Part shown: positions 35,501 through 47,640 of the stretch, piece after piece | Layout: each line of letters opens with the position of its first letter | Numbering within the stretch: position 1 is the stretch's first letter | Assembly: GCA_018389105.1 (NCBI GenBank) | Contig: JACATO010000310.1 | Coordinates: 62,001 to 126,000 of the forward strand | DNA from: Nautilus pompilius | Lineage: Eukaryota; Mollusca; Cephalopoda; Nautilida; Nautilidae | DNA length: 64,000 nt | Direction of reading: 5' to 3' | Notes under the pieces: generated by a model | What the model was told of the DNA's origin: nothing | Seen by the model: only the letters and a program-made list of their open reading frames with translations | The model's database searches: none | Program-made: the position numbers and the translations under genes

Positions 35501-36330
35501 ACAAGATGGGACAATGGAACTTCTGAATTAAGCCTGCTTAATCTTTAACCATAGTCTAAAACCTAAAAAAAAGAATCCTTTCAAAGTCACAGCTCTTATC
35601 CCACCTGGTACAACACCGACAGCCTCCGGACCTACCGGTTTAAAGCCATTCTCTGAACACCACACGTCCGCGTATATATATATTTAATCTACTTATTCGT
35701 TATATCTAACCCCTTTTCAAACCAGTTTAACGTCCGGATAACTGCCAGACAGTACTCAGCTAAAACATCTCTTTCTGTAAACAAAGTTCAGCGTGTAAAA
35801 AACACCTAGCTTAGTATTTCGCGAAAGTCTCCCGGATGCTGAACTGGTTCAAATGGAGGTAAAGTATAACAGAGAGATTAAGCCGGAGAACTTACTCGGG
35901 TGGGGAGAGGGGCCCGACGCAGACAAATTGAGGGAGAAAATAAATAAAAAATCTAAAGTTGATCGGAAATTGCCATAAGTATGAACATCAGTAAACATCT
36001 TCAGAGCGTGTGGTCTACGGTGTATCTATTTTGCGACTTCCGTTCGTGATTACTGTTGGGCATCGGCTCAGGCGGTAACCGAGGTTCCGGTGTTTGTTTG
36101 ACAATTTACATACAACATTTTCATTCTCAGTTTCGGGGCCCCAATTATCTGGGCCCTTGAGTTCGGGGTTATTCGAATTTTATATTTTGCCTATTTTTTT
36201 GTTGTTGACAGAATACGAACATAATTTGCGCTTTTCTACCCAAGGTCATTGTAATCGAACTGGGCAGTCGAGATCAAAAAAAGCCGGGGGGGTAGGCACA
36301 GACAGAAGGGGGCTGATTATCTCTTTCCCC
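32561..36330. other. Unassigned stretch
   Basis: No coding region supported. Short (GA)n runs at 34140-34155 and 34770-34789 create frames on both strands without domains. A CpG-rich patch spans about 34920-35060. Confidence 0.4.
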
Positions 36331-36369
<39 letters not shown>

Positions 36370-36418
36370 GAGAGAGAGATAAGAGAGAGAGAGAAGAGAG
36401 AGATGAAGAGAGAGATGA

Positions 36419-36452
<34 letters not shown>
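36331..36452. repeat. (GA)n purine block
   Basis: About 120 bp of almost pure purine on the plus strand: GAGAGA with AAG, GATGAA and GACGAG interruptions. Confidence 0.93.
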
Positions 36453-36455
<3 letters not shown>

Positions 36456-36906
36456 GTATTTAAAAAGAAAAGTCAGTTATTCGTTGACCTTCTAAAAGAC
36501 GAAAAGAAGTCAGTGTTGTGTGTTACTGGCCATATATACTGTTACCTGCAACATGGTGGAGGAAAACTCAATTTTAATACCGCTTATGTCATTAAAGTCC
36601 GTTTACTTCTCGTAGCGAGGGCTTTTATTCCTATTAAAGGGTCCGTCTCCGAGAAAAAAAAAGGATTTTTGTTGGGGTCCCTCCCTTTTTTTTTTTTTTC
36701 GTTTTCTAGGAGTCAACAACATTATTATATCTGGAAAACTGGGTGCAGGTTAGGGGAGAGATTTGGGCAGGAATTAATTATAAGGTGAAGGGCTCGCGGC
36801 GATGACGACTTCCTCGTCCGAATCCGCGGAGAGGGATTTTGTTTTTTGTCCAACATTCGGGTATTCCCCTCGTGGATGTTCTACGAGGCCAGGCAAATGC
36901 GTGAGC

Positions 36907-37318
36907 TGCCGCTTTATTGTTCTCTCTCTCTCTTCTGACTAATCAGCTCGAGCTTCTCTCTCTCGATCCTTCCTCTCGCTCCTCTCTCTCTTCTCTCCAG
37001 AGGGAGAGCTTCTCTCTCGCTCTCTCGCTCTGAGTAGCTAGAGCGCTCGTCAGATTCAAGCTCTAGAGGAAGGCTCGCGCTCTAGCTCTCAAGAGCTCTC
37101 TTCTTCTCTCTCCCTCTCTCAGTCTCCTCTCTTCATCTGGGGCGAGGATCTATCTCTCTCTCCATCTCTCTCTCTTCTAGGTCATCTCTTCCTCTTTTCT
37201 CTCTCCTCTCTTTAGCTCTTTATCTCTCTCTCTTCTCTCTCTCGCTATCTCTGCTTCTCTCTCTTCATCTCTCCCTTCTCTCTATCTTCATCTCTCTCTC
37301 TCTCTCTTCTCCATCTCT

Positions 37319-37365
<47 letters not shown>

Positions 37366-37388
37366 TTCTCCCTCTCTCTCTCTCTCGT
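36907..37388. repeat. (TC)n pyrimidine block, about 480 bp
   Basis: A long pyrimidine-rich tract dominated by CTCTCT, with ATCT, TTCT and short G-containing interruptions; purest at 37281-37386. It is complementary in type to the purine block that ends 455 bp upstream. Confidence 0.92.
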
Positions 37389-39299
37389 CGCCTTCCGCGA
37401 GCTGTTTAGTGCCAAGGGTGATTATCGCCTGGCGATGTAAGCGATGTTTGATTAGATTTTTCTGGTTAGACGGCCATTTTCCTGTTCCGAGGCCCAGAGC
37501 TTCGTCTTCTACCTGGGGTTTACGAATATCGCTCCTCGTTAGAATCTCACAGAGATAAGACAACCTGACAGCAGCCATCCTGGAGTTAGTGGCACCACGC
37601 GGTATGTATGGGTGGGGAGAGGCCTGCTATCGTGGTGTTTGCTGGTCAACTAACCAGTCTAAATTAACTAATATCGAACAAGTATTTCAACGTACCGCCT
37701 CGAATGGCTGCGTAATACTGTATCTGTTAAATAAATTACAAGATTGTGTTGGTGTGTATGTGTAGGTGTGTTTTTGTGTACGTATGTATGTAGGTGTGTA
37801 TGTACATATGTGTGTGCATGTGTATGTGTGTGTTGGTTCTGTCGATCTTCTGTAGAACATTATGGCAGGTCATCAGAATACCGGATGAACAAACAAACTC
37901 CAATTGATGGTGTGATAAACAAATTTGCTTCATAATGCCACCATTGGTACTAACAGTTTCAAGGAGGTACATTTAGCAGTAAAATTCAGTGCTCGTGAAC
38001 ATAAACCTGAACTTTAACCAAAAGTCGGAGTGGTATCCAATAAGAACCTCCCGTCAATTCCTCTGCCTCCTCTTCGTTCAGCAGACTGCAGACCTACTGA
38101 TAATTGAGCATGGACAGAATTTCAGAGCTACAGATTACTAAACAATTTTGATTAATCGAGAGTATTCATAAAAGTCTTCATTGAATCTATTTTAACAGAA
38201 GTCCCTAGTTAAGAAGATTATTTGATTCATTTCGTGTTATTACTGAAAAATACGTCGTTTATGGAGAGCTGATTTTTAAGGTCATTTTGTTTTGAATATA
38301 AGCAATATTAATGAAATATGTTGTAAATGGGAGACAACCATGTAAGTGTTTTCTAAGTAAGTAGAAGTTATTTCCCATATACTATCATTTTAAAACTATT
38401 ATTATTATTATCAATAAATCAGTACAAAGTCCTAAATTAAATTTACATAGCAAATATTTATAATTATAGTTTAAATAAAGATAGTTTTACAAACTGCTGG
38501 TCCTGGACGTTCCATTCGTACTTTGATTGACTGACAACCATGATCCTGAGTCACGTGTCAGAACTTCTCATGTAGGTGAGACGCTGGCTCATCTCTATAC
38601 GTAACCCTGTAAATAAAATATTGGATTAATATTTTTAAAGCGCCAAGCTTCTGATACCACAAGAAGTGAGAGAGAGAGAGAGAGATGCCGATCATGTCCC
38701 CCCCCACACCCGTAGTAGGCAAAGGAAAAACATGAAGTAAGGAACAATAATTTTTTTTTTGTAAAATTATAATTCTTATTTAGAGAAGACGGATAACCAT
38801 CTGTTTAATTGCGCCACCCAAATCTTACCCCGCAACACAGAAGCTGGGAGGGATGAAGAGGGTGGGGACCTCCGGTTGACTCTACGAACTGCCTTCAGAT
38901 GCCGGACAGATCGCGGACCTATACTCAGAGACTCGTGGGCGGCGCACAAAGTAAACAGGGTTAGGGCCAGTCCCATGCCGAAAGGTGGAGAGTTAAACCG
39001 GACAGATATATGATCGCGCTTACTTACTTACTCACTGTGAAGAAAGATGCTGCATACAGCAGCCACAGTATCGAAGAATACTTTCAAGAAATACAATGAT
39101 TAGTACATGGAAGGTGTTAATGGCTAAGCGTGGTGTCAGGAAGAGTTTTGAGAGCAATGTTCTAACGAACATCTCAAACCCGAGTGGATGCGTTTTCAGC
39201 GCTGCCACGTAGTCTGTCCGCATCTTGTCAGGCTGCTGCATCATTAGGGAGACAGCAACGTGGATCTATTAGTCCGTCTCCAGGTGCTAAGCATCCACA
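37389..39299. other. Unassigned stretch
   Basis: Holds a GT-rich irregular run at 37747-37835 and a short (GA)n at 38670. No gene recognised. Confidence 0.45.
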
Positions 39300-39562
39300 A
39301 TACGTTGGATGACAAAGATGATTAAAGTTCCCTACTTTGTGCTTTAGACGATGAGACCCGATATCGGATGAGTTCTGAGTGCTCGCACACCCGGCTATTT
39401 ATAGTCACTAATTTAGGGGTCAGTCACATATCGGCTCCGATTCCAGCCAACAGGTTGGATATCGGTAAATGTTATTTCAGTAATAAAATTGGCAGAGAGT
39501 GGAATCGGTTACCGACAAATGCGCGGTTAAAGGCGGTAGGGTATAGGGAGGGCATCGGATGA
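39300..39562 (+). pseudogene. C-terminal remnant of a non-LTR retrotransposon polyprotein
   Basis: The plus-strand frame ending at 39562 reads RLDIGKCYFSNKIGREWNRL then PTNARLKAVG. This matches the short conserved block after the reverse-transcriptase thumb in many LINE ORF2 proteins (R...+.FFS.R....WN.LP..V..A). In another frame just upstream, DDETRYRM-like residues are also compatible. The catalytic domain itself is absent; the copy is 5'-truncated, as is usual for LINE insertions, and out of frame. Confidence 0.45.
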
Positions 39563-40745
39563 ATCATAAAGGCTTGTAGCCCCCTTGTAAAGCCACTCGA
39601 CCAGATCGAACCAAACCAGTGTTTCACATCTATCGGTTTTCCTCGTCTACCTCTGCGGCCTTATTTCGAAAAATAAAAAGGTCGGGGGAGGGGCCGCCCC
39701 CCGATCTATCCCAGTGCTGGCTTCCGAGACGGTTTATTTCCGCGCGGCCCCCGAATCGAGAAAACAACAATCTTCTTGCTTCAGGTCCCTGGTAAAACCG
39801 GGGCCGAAGAACGCGTCTCGTTCTTCGGTACAGGGGGATATATATATATATAGATCGATACCCGGATGGGTGGAGGGGCGGATACTGTTTCCGGTTCGCC
39901 TGCGATCTTACAGTCCCCTTGTTTGTGAGGTCTGTGTAACCGTTCCCTTTGTCTAGGTGTCTTGGCGCGTTACCAATTAGCCGGCTATCTGAAGGGGTGG
40001 CGGTGCTGTGCAGGAAAGATTAGAAAGTTTAAGGGGCCGCCCCCTGTTCGTTTAGGAGTGAAACCGAACCCTAACCCCACACAGATTAGGTCCACCGGGG
40101 TCGCTGGCTTGCTCTGTGTCCCCGCGTCTCCCTGCGGGCACAAGAAACGAACGACCCCGGTTACCGTGTCGCCCCCCACTTCACGGCAGCGAACTCTTTG
40201 GTAAATCAAAGAGTCTCTTTTCAAAAGAAAACAACAGCATTTTTATTAGCCGGGGAGAGAAGTTCAGTTATTATCTCCCGGTGCTCATCAGAAGAACGAT
40301 TGCCAATTCGAGTTTTACTAGCGTTCTAAAGCGTAACAAACAACCGAAGAAGATGGGAGACGAGTTATCTAGCCATCCTCTCCCGCTCCGGGTAAAGCTC
40401 TCCAGAAACCTGGCGGTACACGGCCACGGAACATCTTCCTTCTTTTCCGTTAGTCTGTTTTTACTGAGAGCTCCCACCCCTCTCCCCTCCTCTTTCTCTC
40501 TCTTATCCCCTCTCTTTCTTTTTCTCTCCCTCCCTTCCTCTGCGGGCACACCATGGCCCCCTGGTTTACTTTTTAATTCTCCAGTGACTGCTGCCAGCTA
40601 TCCCCTTTTCTACGTCAACTTTTGCTCAAAGGGAGAGCAAACAGTCAGAATTGTAATTGTATCACTGTTTAATTTAAAGCCGGAACCATCAGGTTTATTA
40701 TCGGGATTTTAAGAAATCATAACCGCACCCCCCCCTCCAATCAGC
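39563..40745. other. CpG-rich stretch without recognised gene
   Basis: Contains a 198-codon plus-strand frame (40116-40712) with low-complexity P/S/L composition from pyrimidine-rich DNA. I do not regard it as coding. A (TA)n run lies at 39839-39851. Confidence 0.4.
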
Positions 40746-41230
40746 CTATACGGGCGCCACGTGCAGCTTCCTGTACCGGTGGTGCGAGGAGGGGCGGGCC
40801 ATTATTATTTCCGCTATTAACACATAAAGTATAGCGCCTAGAACGAAGCCTTGTCTAACACCTTTGGAGGATTCAGGGCACCTAGACGCACACCCCTTTC
40901 GACTAACATTTCTACAGGCTTCAGTGCAGCAAATTTTATTCAAATTTAAACGTTCTAACTCTTCTAAACATATAACCTCCTCCCTCGCGCCATTCTGTCG
41001 AATACCTTAGAGCGATGTAAGGTCAGCAAGGCCGCGAGTCGGACCGTCGCGTTGTTATTTTGTGCAGTACCTCTCCTGTCAGCTAGAGGGCGCCCTGTAT
41101 TGTTGTTTGGTATTTTACCAATTACTCCGGTCGCTACCAACCTAATGATTGTTTTATAGCATAGATATCCAAATATCCAGGTATTACCAATGTCCTTTCT
41201 TAAGAAATAAGGTCCAAAAGCGGTAGTCAC
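40746..41230 (-). pseudogene. Reverse-transcriptase remnant of an L1/Tx1-like non-LTR retrotransposon
   Basis: The minus strand carries, in the expected order, GKIPNNNTGRPLADRRGTAQ, then RLAALLTLHRSKVFDRM near 41000 (compare palm motif A, ALLSLDxxKAFDRV), and after frameshifts ESSKGVRQGFVLGAILYVLI near 40840 (motif B, GVRQGCPLSPLLYVL). The first aspartate of motif A is replaced (LHRSK for LDxxK). The YADD-type motif C is not seen, so the copy is truncated. The GVRQG form and the DQT..GR.I.DN-like upstream block point to the L1/Tx1 side rather than CR1/jockey. Confidence 0.65.
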
Positions 41231-42966
41231 CTACTTTTTCCCGTCTTTGTCGTTGCCTTATTAATACAACCAGTCATATTGAGAATTCTGAGAAAGGAAA
41301 TCAGAATTGTCCATGGCTACAGATGACGACTGGCCGATCAGTTCAGCCCCTGCCATATAATATACTGATAATCCTTCTAGATATAAGAAGAACACGCGCC
41401 GAGCCGCCAGTTCGTTCCGACAGTCTGTTTACCAATAATTTCGAATGGAGAAAGGAAGTCAATGGAAACACTTGTGCATTATATTGCCCGCAGTCTGTCA
41501 TTATCCTGAAGATTTATATCGTTATTTAACCCGCTACGAGGATTCGGTATATAAGGGCCACCTCTACATTATCCAGAAGTATTTCCCGAGAATATGGACA
41601 GCTTCCTATGGCGAGGTCTCTCACCCTTTGTTCACCTCCTCCCCCCACCACCTTAAAGGTCATGAAGATCTATGTCCTTATGCAGTATCCAGAAGTTGCT
41701 GTGACTCAGTAGAGATTTCGATATTCATTTTCCAACTACCCTGGATCTCCCGGTACCTGTCAGCTGGCCTGTCGCCCTGGAATGACCGTTCCAAATGGTA
41801 GCCTGGTGGAGAAGCGGGATCGTTTTAAAACTAATTCGTCTACACCTCATCTATTCCAACCTGAACCCTACTTAATTGTGCGCGCTAAAGTCGTGCGGTA
41901 TTGTGCCGACTAATTTCGCCAAACGATGACCCGACCGGAACAAGGGGCCGGCCGTCCCCGTAACCTGTCGTCCTGTCCGACCTGCTCAACGATCTTTCCG
42001 AACCCCACCGGCAGCTGCGCGATGCCTGGATACCACCTTCACCACCAAAAGGGTGGGGCTATAGACCGGACACTGTCTGTAAAGGCGATCTGCGCTAAGC
42101 TCTGACTAGAACGGCCTCCCGCCCGAGTCCTACGCCACGGTTGGCTTGCTGACAATGGACAAGTGTTTTTGGCATTAATTCCGGTCCCCAACCAGAAGAG
42201 AAGAGGGCGACGAGATGCGCTGCGATCCAGCCGGTGTCCGTCCAGTCCCTCATCAGCTCCCCGCTGAACCGACAGCTTCAGATGTTTATCCAGCCGGACT
42301 GAAGATGCTCGCTTCTGGTTTAACTGAAATCTACAAAGATGTATTGTCTGTAACCCTAGAAAGAAGAGGTTGTCTAAATAACGTAACAGATTTCAAAACG
42401 TTTATAATTTAGGCGATTGTTTACCCACTTACAGGTAGAAAAAGACTGGTTCGTCCAAAACGACATGGTGGAAGTTTGGCTCGCTTATGAAAGAATCGAG
42501 ACAGGTTTTCCTAAATCGTCAGAAGTGAGCTGGCGCTTTGACGTAAATCATTGCCGTAGGAGTTATCTCCCATTAACTTTCAAATAGAAATATCTGTTTT
42601 CATATAATTTTACTACCTGTTATACAATTGTATCGTGTCCTAAAACGTTCTCATAGTTTGTTCCTTATAAAGGATTGTAGGTCTGTGGGTAAAATAACTA
42701 CTTTTGACTTTTTTGTCTGTTTCTTGTCACCATGCAGGTAAGACTTGCTTGAATGCGGACAGTTTATGCCAGGTTAGCAGGTCAAATATTTTGGAAATTC
42801 TAGTCAGAAGAAAACATACTGCGATTCTTGTTTCGTTCTTGCCACGTGGTGTCGTCAGTACGACTGTTTAATCAAAAGTGTGCAAAGAAATTACATATCA
42901 GGATGGAAGTAGGATAAAAGCAGGACATGGTGGGTACAATCAAAGAAAAGTGACTAGGTAAACCAA
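41231..42966. other. Unassigned stretch
   Basis: No gene recognised; the minus strand up to about 41300 may hold further reverse-transcriptase residues but nothing diagnostic. The frames at 41445-41801 and 42215-42412 have no recognisable domain. Confidence 0.4.
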
Positions 42967-43911
42967 GAGAGAGAGAGAGATGACGTCAATACACAGAATG
43001 ATGACATCAGTACAGAGAGAGAGATGACGTCAATACACAGAATGATGACATCAGTACACAGAGAGAGAGATGACGTCAATACACAGAATGATGACATCAG
43101 TACACAGAGAGGGACATGACGTCAGTAAGAGAGAGAGATGACGTCAATACACAGAATGATGACATCAGTACACAGAGAGGGACATGACGTCAGTAAGAGA
43201 GAGAGAGAGAGATGACGTCAATACACAGGATGATGACATCAGTACACAGAGAGGGACATGACGTCAGTAAGAGAGAGAGATGACGTCAATACACAGAATG
43301 ATGACATCAGTACACAGAGAGGGACATGACGTCAGTAAGAGAAAAAGAGAGAGAGAGAGATGACGTCAATACACAGGATGATGACATCAGTACACAGAGA
43401 GGGACATGACGTCAGTAAGAGAGAAAGAGAGAGAGAGAGATGACGTCAATACACAGGATGATGACATCAGTACACAGAGAGAGAGAGATGACGTCAATAC
43501 ACAGAATGATGACATCAGTACACAGAGAGGGACATGACGTCAGTAAGAGAGAGAGATGACGTCAATACACAGAATGATGACATCAGTACACAGAGAGGGA
43601 CATGACGTCAGTAAGAGAGAGAGAGAGAGATGACGTCAATACACAGGATGATGACATCAGTACACAGAGAGGGACATGACGTCAGTAAGAGAGAGAGATG
43701 ACGTCAATACACAGAATGATGACATCAGTACACAGAGAGGGACATGACGTCAGTAAGAGAGAGAGATGACGTCAATACACAGGATGATGACATCAGTACA
43801 CAGAGAGGGACATGACGTCAGTAAGAGAGAGATGACGTCAATACACAGGATGATGACATCAGTACACAGAGAGAGAGATGACGTCAGTAAGAGAGAGAGA
43901 GAGAAAGAGAT
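42967..43911. repeat. Satellite array built on TGACGTCA (CRE) octamers
   Basis: A composite unit of roughly 66-80 bp is repeated about 14 times. Each full unit has three subunits that start ATGACRTCARTA: one TGACGTCAATACACAGAATG, one TGACATCAGTACACAGAGAG, one GACATGACGTCAGTAAGAGA, separated by GA runs of variable length. I count 25 perfect TGACGTCA and 14 TGACATCA in 945 bp. TGACGTCA is the palindromic consensus for CREB/ATF bZIP factors. The three subunits share an ancestral ~22-bp unit. Length differences between units come mostly from GA slippage. The small frames inside are not genes. Confidence 0.95.
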
Positions 43912-45852
43912 TTCCATAGTTTGTCCACATTTGAATATCATCCGATGAAGTCCAGTCCATATTCAAGAACGGTTCAAGAATATTACAAGGTTTCAAGCTT
44001 TTTAGAAGATGTACCAGTAGACACAATCGATTTACGTGCCTAGTTTGAACTATTTGACAGCTGATCTCATAGAGGACGGTTGTTGTTTGTTTTTTTTTTT
44101 TTAAAAAGCGAGAAAATTCTGCAATTTTGAGCAGCAACAGATTTTCTGTTATCAGTAAAAAAAAAAAAAAAGTGTCAGAAGTTTCCGTGTGGCCTGATAG
44201 GGGCACCTGTACACCGTTGCGAGTGTCTGTCTGCGAGTCGGGCCACCTGTATGGCTGCAAAAGCTGTCTTGATAAATCACCAGTAGGACCCACATCATAC
44301 ACGTTTCTACCCAATGTATAGTAGTTGTTGCATAAAAAGTCAATTCTGTTTGGTTTTAATAGTTAGTTTACTAATACCCTCTCCCCTCTCATCGGCGATC
44401 ATTGTGACTACGGACAGAAATCTGAAGCAAGCAGGGCTAGTTGGAACGATTTACCGCCGGCTACATTCAGTGTCCCGAGAAGGGGAAACTATTTCTGAAG
44501 GAAAAATAGTCCTCGGCGATGAGGCGGAGAAGTGAGTAGTATAACTCTGCCCTGGCTGTATGTCAGGGTCTGATGTCCGTCTTGGCCGGAAATTGTTTCC
44601 GACCGAAGGTGAGCCCCTCTCTCGATCTGATCTCGTTAACTGCGACACGGTCACCAGCGCAAACAGTCGCTCTGTTTACCATTAACTGGGGAAGGGTCGA
44701 GTGGCCGCAAACATCGCCTGGTCCCGCGAGTGAAGTAGCAGAGCTACTGCAGAGTAAGGAGTTACTCGGGCAAAGATGCAGACCCCTCGCCGAAGAGGAA
44801 ATCGGGCAATGCATAAAAGAAGGCCTCGTGTGTACGCGACGGAGATCGATTTGGCGGGGGCAGGTGAGAATTGAAAACTACGACTCAGAATCTTTACTTT
44901 TGCTCTAATTGTATCCATATGTGGTGGGTCAGTGAGGAGTGCCCTCTGGCGGCTAGCTGGACCGAGACGTTTGCAGTGCGCGCGCGATTCCGGAAGTTCG
45001 GCTACTTTGCTTACGGCCCCGATAAAGGTCAGAACGCCAAAATGTAACTCGTAAAAAAAAAGAAGAAATTTTTTTTTGTTTTTTTAAATGCAGATTTTGC
45101 GCTTCAATGGTCGAGAACAGAGATAAACAATCCAGTGCGTGGTTCCGCTTTACCACGTGACGAATTGTCAGAGACGGTGACATGCCTAACTAATTCCCTT
45201 TTTTTTGAAAATAGACTTTTTTTAAAAAAAAAACTTTGATAAAATTAGCCGCGTGAATATTTTTATTTACGGAATTAATGGGGGGGAGGTTTTAGCTATC
45301 AACCGGATATTTCCAGATATTAACCTTTTTAAAAAAATATTTTGCACTTTTGAACTCGACCGAGTGCTGATTAACAGTATTTTGTAATATTTTGTAAAAT
45401 TAATAGCTATTAACTAGCACGTGTCATTTCGCATGCCATCGTATCTTAATTTTGTAAATCGTGTTGATATTTCCGTTATATGTAAAATTAAATTAGTAAA
45501 TAATGGCGTAGCTTTATTTTGGTTTTGCACTAATTTAATATTAGTTTTGTGACAACATCAAGCATGCAATTAAATGAGAATTATCTCCCATAGACGCTCA
45601 ATGACATAATTCGTGACATGGGAAGCAACTCCTAGTGTACGGTGGGAGTTCATTCGATTTTTTACCCCTACAATGTTCTCTCCACTTAATATGAGGAAAT
45701 GATCAATATTAATAATCTTTACACACAGTCTTACTTGATCAGCTTCGACGATTAATCGATGCCTTCATATATTAACCCTGTTATTTTCAAAATAAAAATC
45801 GTTGCTAATGCATTTTCTAACCTGAAGGATAGCCCCGACCCTGACCTTACCC
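43912..45852. other. Unassigned stretch
   Basis: A 111-codon plus-strand frame (44573-44908) and overlapping minus frames lie in CpG-rich sequence; no domain recognised. The part from 45000 is AT-rich with A/T runs. Confidence 0.4.
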
Positions 45853-47640
45853 CGGGGGTTCTCAAACTTTGCGTTACCGAGCAGTGATTAGAAATAGCAT
45901 TTTTTTTAAAAAAAAAAAAACTAATTCACCTACATTTGATGAACATATGGGGAAAGTTGCCAGCGCTCATTGTCCTTCTTTGTTGTTGTAATAACAACAT
46001 AGAAAACAAACTGAACCCAAATTTATTTACAAAGCCTTGTTAAGCTTATTACGCCTTATTAAGCTGTTTTCTACCGTACGTCCGGAATATTTTTTCAGAA
46101 AATCTCTCAATCAGGAATTTTGGACTAGTCCAGAAAAGTGGCATGTCTGAATATACCACTAACCATTTAACGGGAAGGATGAGCTCGCTGGCTTTTGCAT
46201 AATTCCTGAAATCTGGGTGTCTCATTTCTCGTTCCACATTTCTTTTTGATCGGTATTTGTTTTTTATTGCAGCAACTGTAGAAAACCCTGACTCGCACAA
46301 ATAAGATGTTGCAAACGGAATCAATATTCTCATAGCCTTCTCGCCTAATTCTCTGTACTCACTTTGCACACTTAACCAGAGACATTGTCATGAATTCTAT
46401 TTTCAAAAACGTGTCAGCAGAGACATCAATGAATTGCTCCTCCTCGGTAGTAGTGAGTATACCAGCTATCAGTTTGGCATCGAATGGGTTCCTCATCCAC
46501 TCCGATGTTTCTATTTTCCCATCTTGGAAATAGTTCTGAAAGTGAAACTTTAGAGACGAAAGGTGACTTAAAATACAAATTTCCTCATCTTTACTAATTT
46601 GTGTGTTACTGCTCTCAATAAATTGTTTTAAAGTAGGAAACAGGAAACGTGTCTAAATTTTCATTTTCCAGTTTACTCTGCCACAGTTCAACTTTCCTAA
46701 TGAACGGTTTTAATTTGTCATTGAGTTGAAGAATATTGTTATCACCACCTTGCAGTGAGGTATTAAGAGTGTTCAGCTTATGGAATACGTCACTTAAATA
46801 TGATAATTGCATATTGAAATCGCAGTCAATAAACATGTGTGCACTACTGTGCCTTTTCTCAGTTAAATACTGGTAAAGTTCATGTCTCAGTTCCAAAACA
46901 GGTGTCAAAACGTTTCCTCGAGACAGCCATCTTGACTCACAATAAAACAGTAAAGAAGGGTGTTCAGCACCCATCTCTTCAAAAAGCCTTGCAAACATCT
47001 TTGCCTTTACAGGCCCGGTTTTTAAATAGTTCACAACATTTATAGTTGTTTGCAGAACCTTCTCCAATGCTGGGCTCAAATCTTTCGAAGCAAGAGCTTG
47101 TCTATGAATCATACAGTGTGTCAAAACAGCACTTGGAGATTTTCGGCGTATTAAAGCCTGAAGTCCTCTGCGACAGCCTGACGTAGAGCGTGCTCCGTCA
47201 GTGCACGTCCCCACGCAGTTTGACCACTCTAAGAGACTTGCATCAGTATAGCCATCAATAATACCGAAAAGGTCCTCAGCTTTATTCGCCCTTATAATTT
47301 CGTTATAGTAGAATACATCCTTATTCATTTTGTCCTCATCAACAAATCTAACGTACGTTATTAAATGAGCATCCTTAGCGCTATCTCTGGCCTCATCTAT
47401 CTGAATGGCAAATGGTTTGTTTCCTATCTTTTCAATTAGATGCTCATTTAGATCCTCTGATATATCTGTGATTCGGGCGGGAAACAGTGTCATTAGACAA
47501 GGGGATACTTAAAAGCTGTTTGACACTAGACTCCCCCAACATAGTTGTAACCATATCAACAGCTTCCGGAAGAATTAAAATTTCCCCAATTGTGTGGAGC
47601 TTTTTGCACTGGGCGATTCTGTATGCAACTGGATAAGAAG
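45853..47640 (-). pseudogene. hAT transposase remnant, SCAND3/ZBED5-like lineage
   Basis: Going down the minus strand, 47640-47480 reads SYPVAYRIAQCKKLHTIGE, then LPEAVDMVTTMLGESSVKQL. After a one-base shift, the 292-codon frame 47493-46615 carries FAIQIDEARDSAKDAHLITY (first acidic block), GTCTDGARSTSGCRRG and CESRWLSRGNVL. A third frame holds EWMRNPFDAKL near 46490. Then 46369-46049 carries MRILIPFATSYLCESGFSTV and AAIKNKYRSKRNVE, the hAT C-terminal dimerisation domain. At 45853 CGGGGGTTCTCAAACTTT closely matches the usual CAGGGGTTCTCAAACTTT terminus of this lineage, so the 3' end is probably there. The opposite terminus and the BED zinc finger are gone or unreadable. Two or three frameshifts make it inactive. 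Confidence 0.85.

Noticed and set aside
37744-37935. GT-rich irregular run as part of the 29-bp minisatellite family
   Set aside because: It resembles that unit in composition only; no 29-bp phase is present.
40116-40712. 198-codon plus-strand frame
   Set aside because: Composition is low-complexity proline, serine and leucine from pyrimidine runs; no domain, no homologous block and no splice context.
43766-43948. Small frames in the CRE-octamer array
   Set aside because: They encode the tandem repeat in all frames and are not proteins.
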